In this document: piece after piece, positions 63,501 to 64,000 of the stretch | How the letters are laid out: each line of letters starts with the position of its first letter | Numbering within the stretch: the stretch's first letter is position 1 | From: Nonlabens agnitus | Lineage (GTDB): Bacteria > Bacteroidota > Bacteroidia > Flavobacteriales > Flavobacteriaceae | Direction of reading: 5' to 3' | Assembly: GCF_002994045.1 (NCBI RefSeq) | Contig: NZ_MQUC01000003.1 | Span: 720,501 to 784,500, forward strand | DNA length: 64,000 bases | The notes under the pieces: model-generated | Database searches by the model: none | The model's input: the letters and a program-made list of their open reading frames with translations, nothing else | Told to the model about the DNA's origin: nothing | Translations under genes and position numbers: made by a program

Positions 63501-63516
63501 CGCTTTCGCGAAAGCG
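63501..63516. repeat. Dispersed palindrome, copy 19 (gap between permeases 4 and 5)
   Basis: Exact 16-mer; the gap 63472-63521 shares GATGTGTTGTTTTA and GATGTTTTTA with the gap of copy 18. Confidence 0.95.
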
Positions 63517-63521
63517 AACTT

Positions 63522-64000
63522 CTATTCTGATCTCAAACTATTGACGGGATTTGCAATGGCTGCCTTGATACTTTGATAACTCACCGTAACAATAGCTACA
63601 ACAATGACCAATAATGCAGATACGGTAAGTACTTGCCAGCCTATCTCTATACGGTACGAGAAGTCCTGTAGCCATTTATTCATGGCAAACCAGCCTAACG
63701 GCAATGCGATGATGGTGGCAATGGCAACTAACTTCAAAAAGTCAGTAGTGAGTCCAACTGTGATTTGAGTAACGCTTGCGCCTAAAACTTTGCGAACGCC
63801 TATTTCTTTGGTTCGGTTTTGAGCGTTGAAAGCGGCGAGTCCAAATAGTCCCAAACAAGCAATGAAAATGGAAAGTCCTGTAAACACGATAAAAATGCTG
63901 CCAAGACGACGTTCTTCCTTATAAGAAGTATCAAATGCATCGTCCATAAAACGATAGTCGAATGGCTGGCCTGGTGCTCTTTTTGTCCAAATGTTTTCAA
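63522..64000 (-). CDS. MacB/FtsX-like ABC permease, array member 5 (truncated by window)
   Basis: Only the C-terminal ~159 codons are visible: the end of the periplasmic domain (FDYRFMDDAFDTSYKEERR), a helix, TKEIGVRKVLGASVTQITV, two further helices and the final NPVNSLRSE. The frame stays open to the window edge, so an ATG at 63947 within it is internal and should not be taken as the start. Confidence 0.9.
   Translation of the reverse strand, partial: ENIWTKRAPGQPFDYRFMDDAFDTSYKEERRLGSIFIVFTGLSIFIACLGLFGLAAFNAQNRTKEIGVRKVLGASVTQITVGLTTDFLKLVAIATIIALPLGWFAMNKWLQDFSYRIEIGWQVLTVSALLVIVVAIVTVSYQSIKAAIANPVNSLRSE

Noticed and set aside
1..64000. Search for CRISPR arrays, tRNA/rRNA genes, insertion sequences and prophage genes.
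   Set aside because: No regularly spaced repeats, cloverleaf candidates, transposases or phage structural genes were recognised by reading.

Overview
The window looks like chromosome from a marine member of the Flavobacteriaceae (Bacteroidota). Supporting signs are type IX secretion sorting domains of both kinds, Bacteroidota -7 promoter boxes (TAnnTTTG), the near absence of Shine-Dalgarno sequences, an OprO/P-type porin pair, arrays of MacB/FtsX-like permeases and SdiA-regulated-domain paralogues. The 16-bp palindrome CGCTTTCGCGAAAGCG and close variants occur 19 times. A Nonlabens/Dokdonia-like genus is possible, but I cannot fix the genus from the sequence.

Layout. 1-9.3 kb: the end of a giant T9SS type B surface protein, two SdiA-regulated-domain paralogues, four small or housekeeping-type genes (two tiny basic proteins, YetF-like, PAP2), a YdhS-like FAD/NAD(P) protein, a decayed T9SS sorting-domain remnant and a formylglycine-generating-enzyme-like lipoprotein. 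9.5-15.7 kb: a compact seven-gene signalling operon (receiver, H-NOX, PAS histidine kinase, FIST/NosP-like protein, second histidine kinase, Hpt, LytTR response regulator), which reads as a nitric-oxide phosphorelay with two candidate gas sensors. 15.8-18.3 kb: a DUF4114 T9SS surface protein. 18.4-20.5 kb: an A+T-rich GHKL ATPase/PD-(D/E)XK nuclease-like fusion, a candidate defence gene. 20.6-33.8 kb: an exopolysaccharide-like cluster (TPR-beta-barrel exporter, flippase, STAS-like protein, GT4, glycoside hydrolase, Ig-like protein, large membrane protein, GT2, ManA). 34-37.3 kb: ackA-pta. 37.7-40.1 kb: an SLC13 transporter and an esterase lipoprotein. 40.2-51.2 kb: a MocR-type regulator whose PLP lysine is replaced by arginine, then a seven-gene peptide-utilisation operon (two lamin-tail proteins, DcuC, IadA, porin, M14 peptidase, porin). 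51.3-64 kb: TolC, an ABC ATPase and five tandem MacB/FtsX-like permeases, the last cut by the window edge.

How the parts connect. The main result is a shared promoter architecture. Half-sites resembling CCATTCGTCTACACT, spaced exactly 21 bp apart, precede a -7 box that begins 40-41 bp after the start of the promoter-proximal half-site. This occurs in front of the NO-sensing operon itself, the DUF4114 gene, the flippase (through a 44-aa small ORF), the STAS-GT4 pair and the GT2-manA pair. A weaker version precedes the FGE-like gene. Two-turn direct repeats are typical of LytTR regulators, and a LytTR regulator is the last gene of the sensing operon. I infer a nitric-oxide to phosphorelay to LytTR regulon controlling exopolysaccharide and matrix genes, without an evident c-di-GMP step. 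A second regulatory unit is suggested by ATACCA-type sites next to the MocR gene and before the peptide operon.

No rRNA, tRNA, CRISPR array or insertion sequence was recognised.
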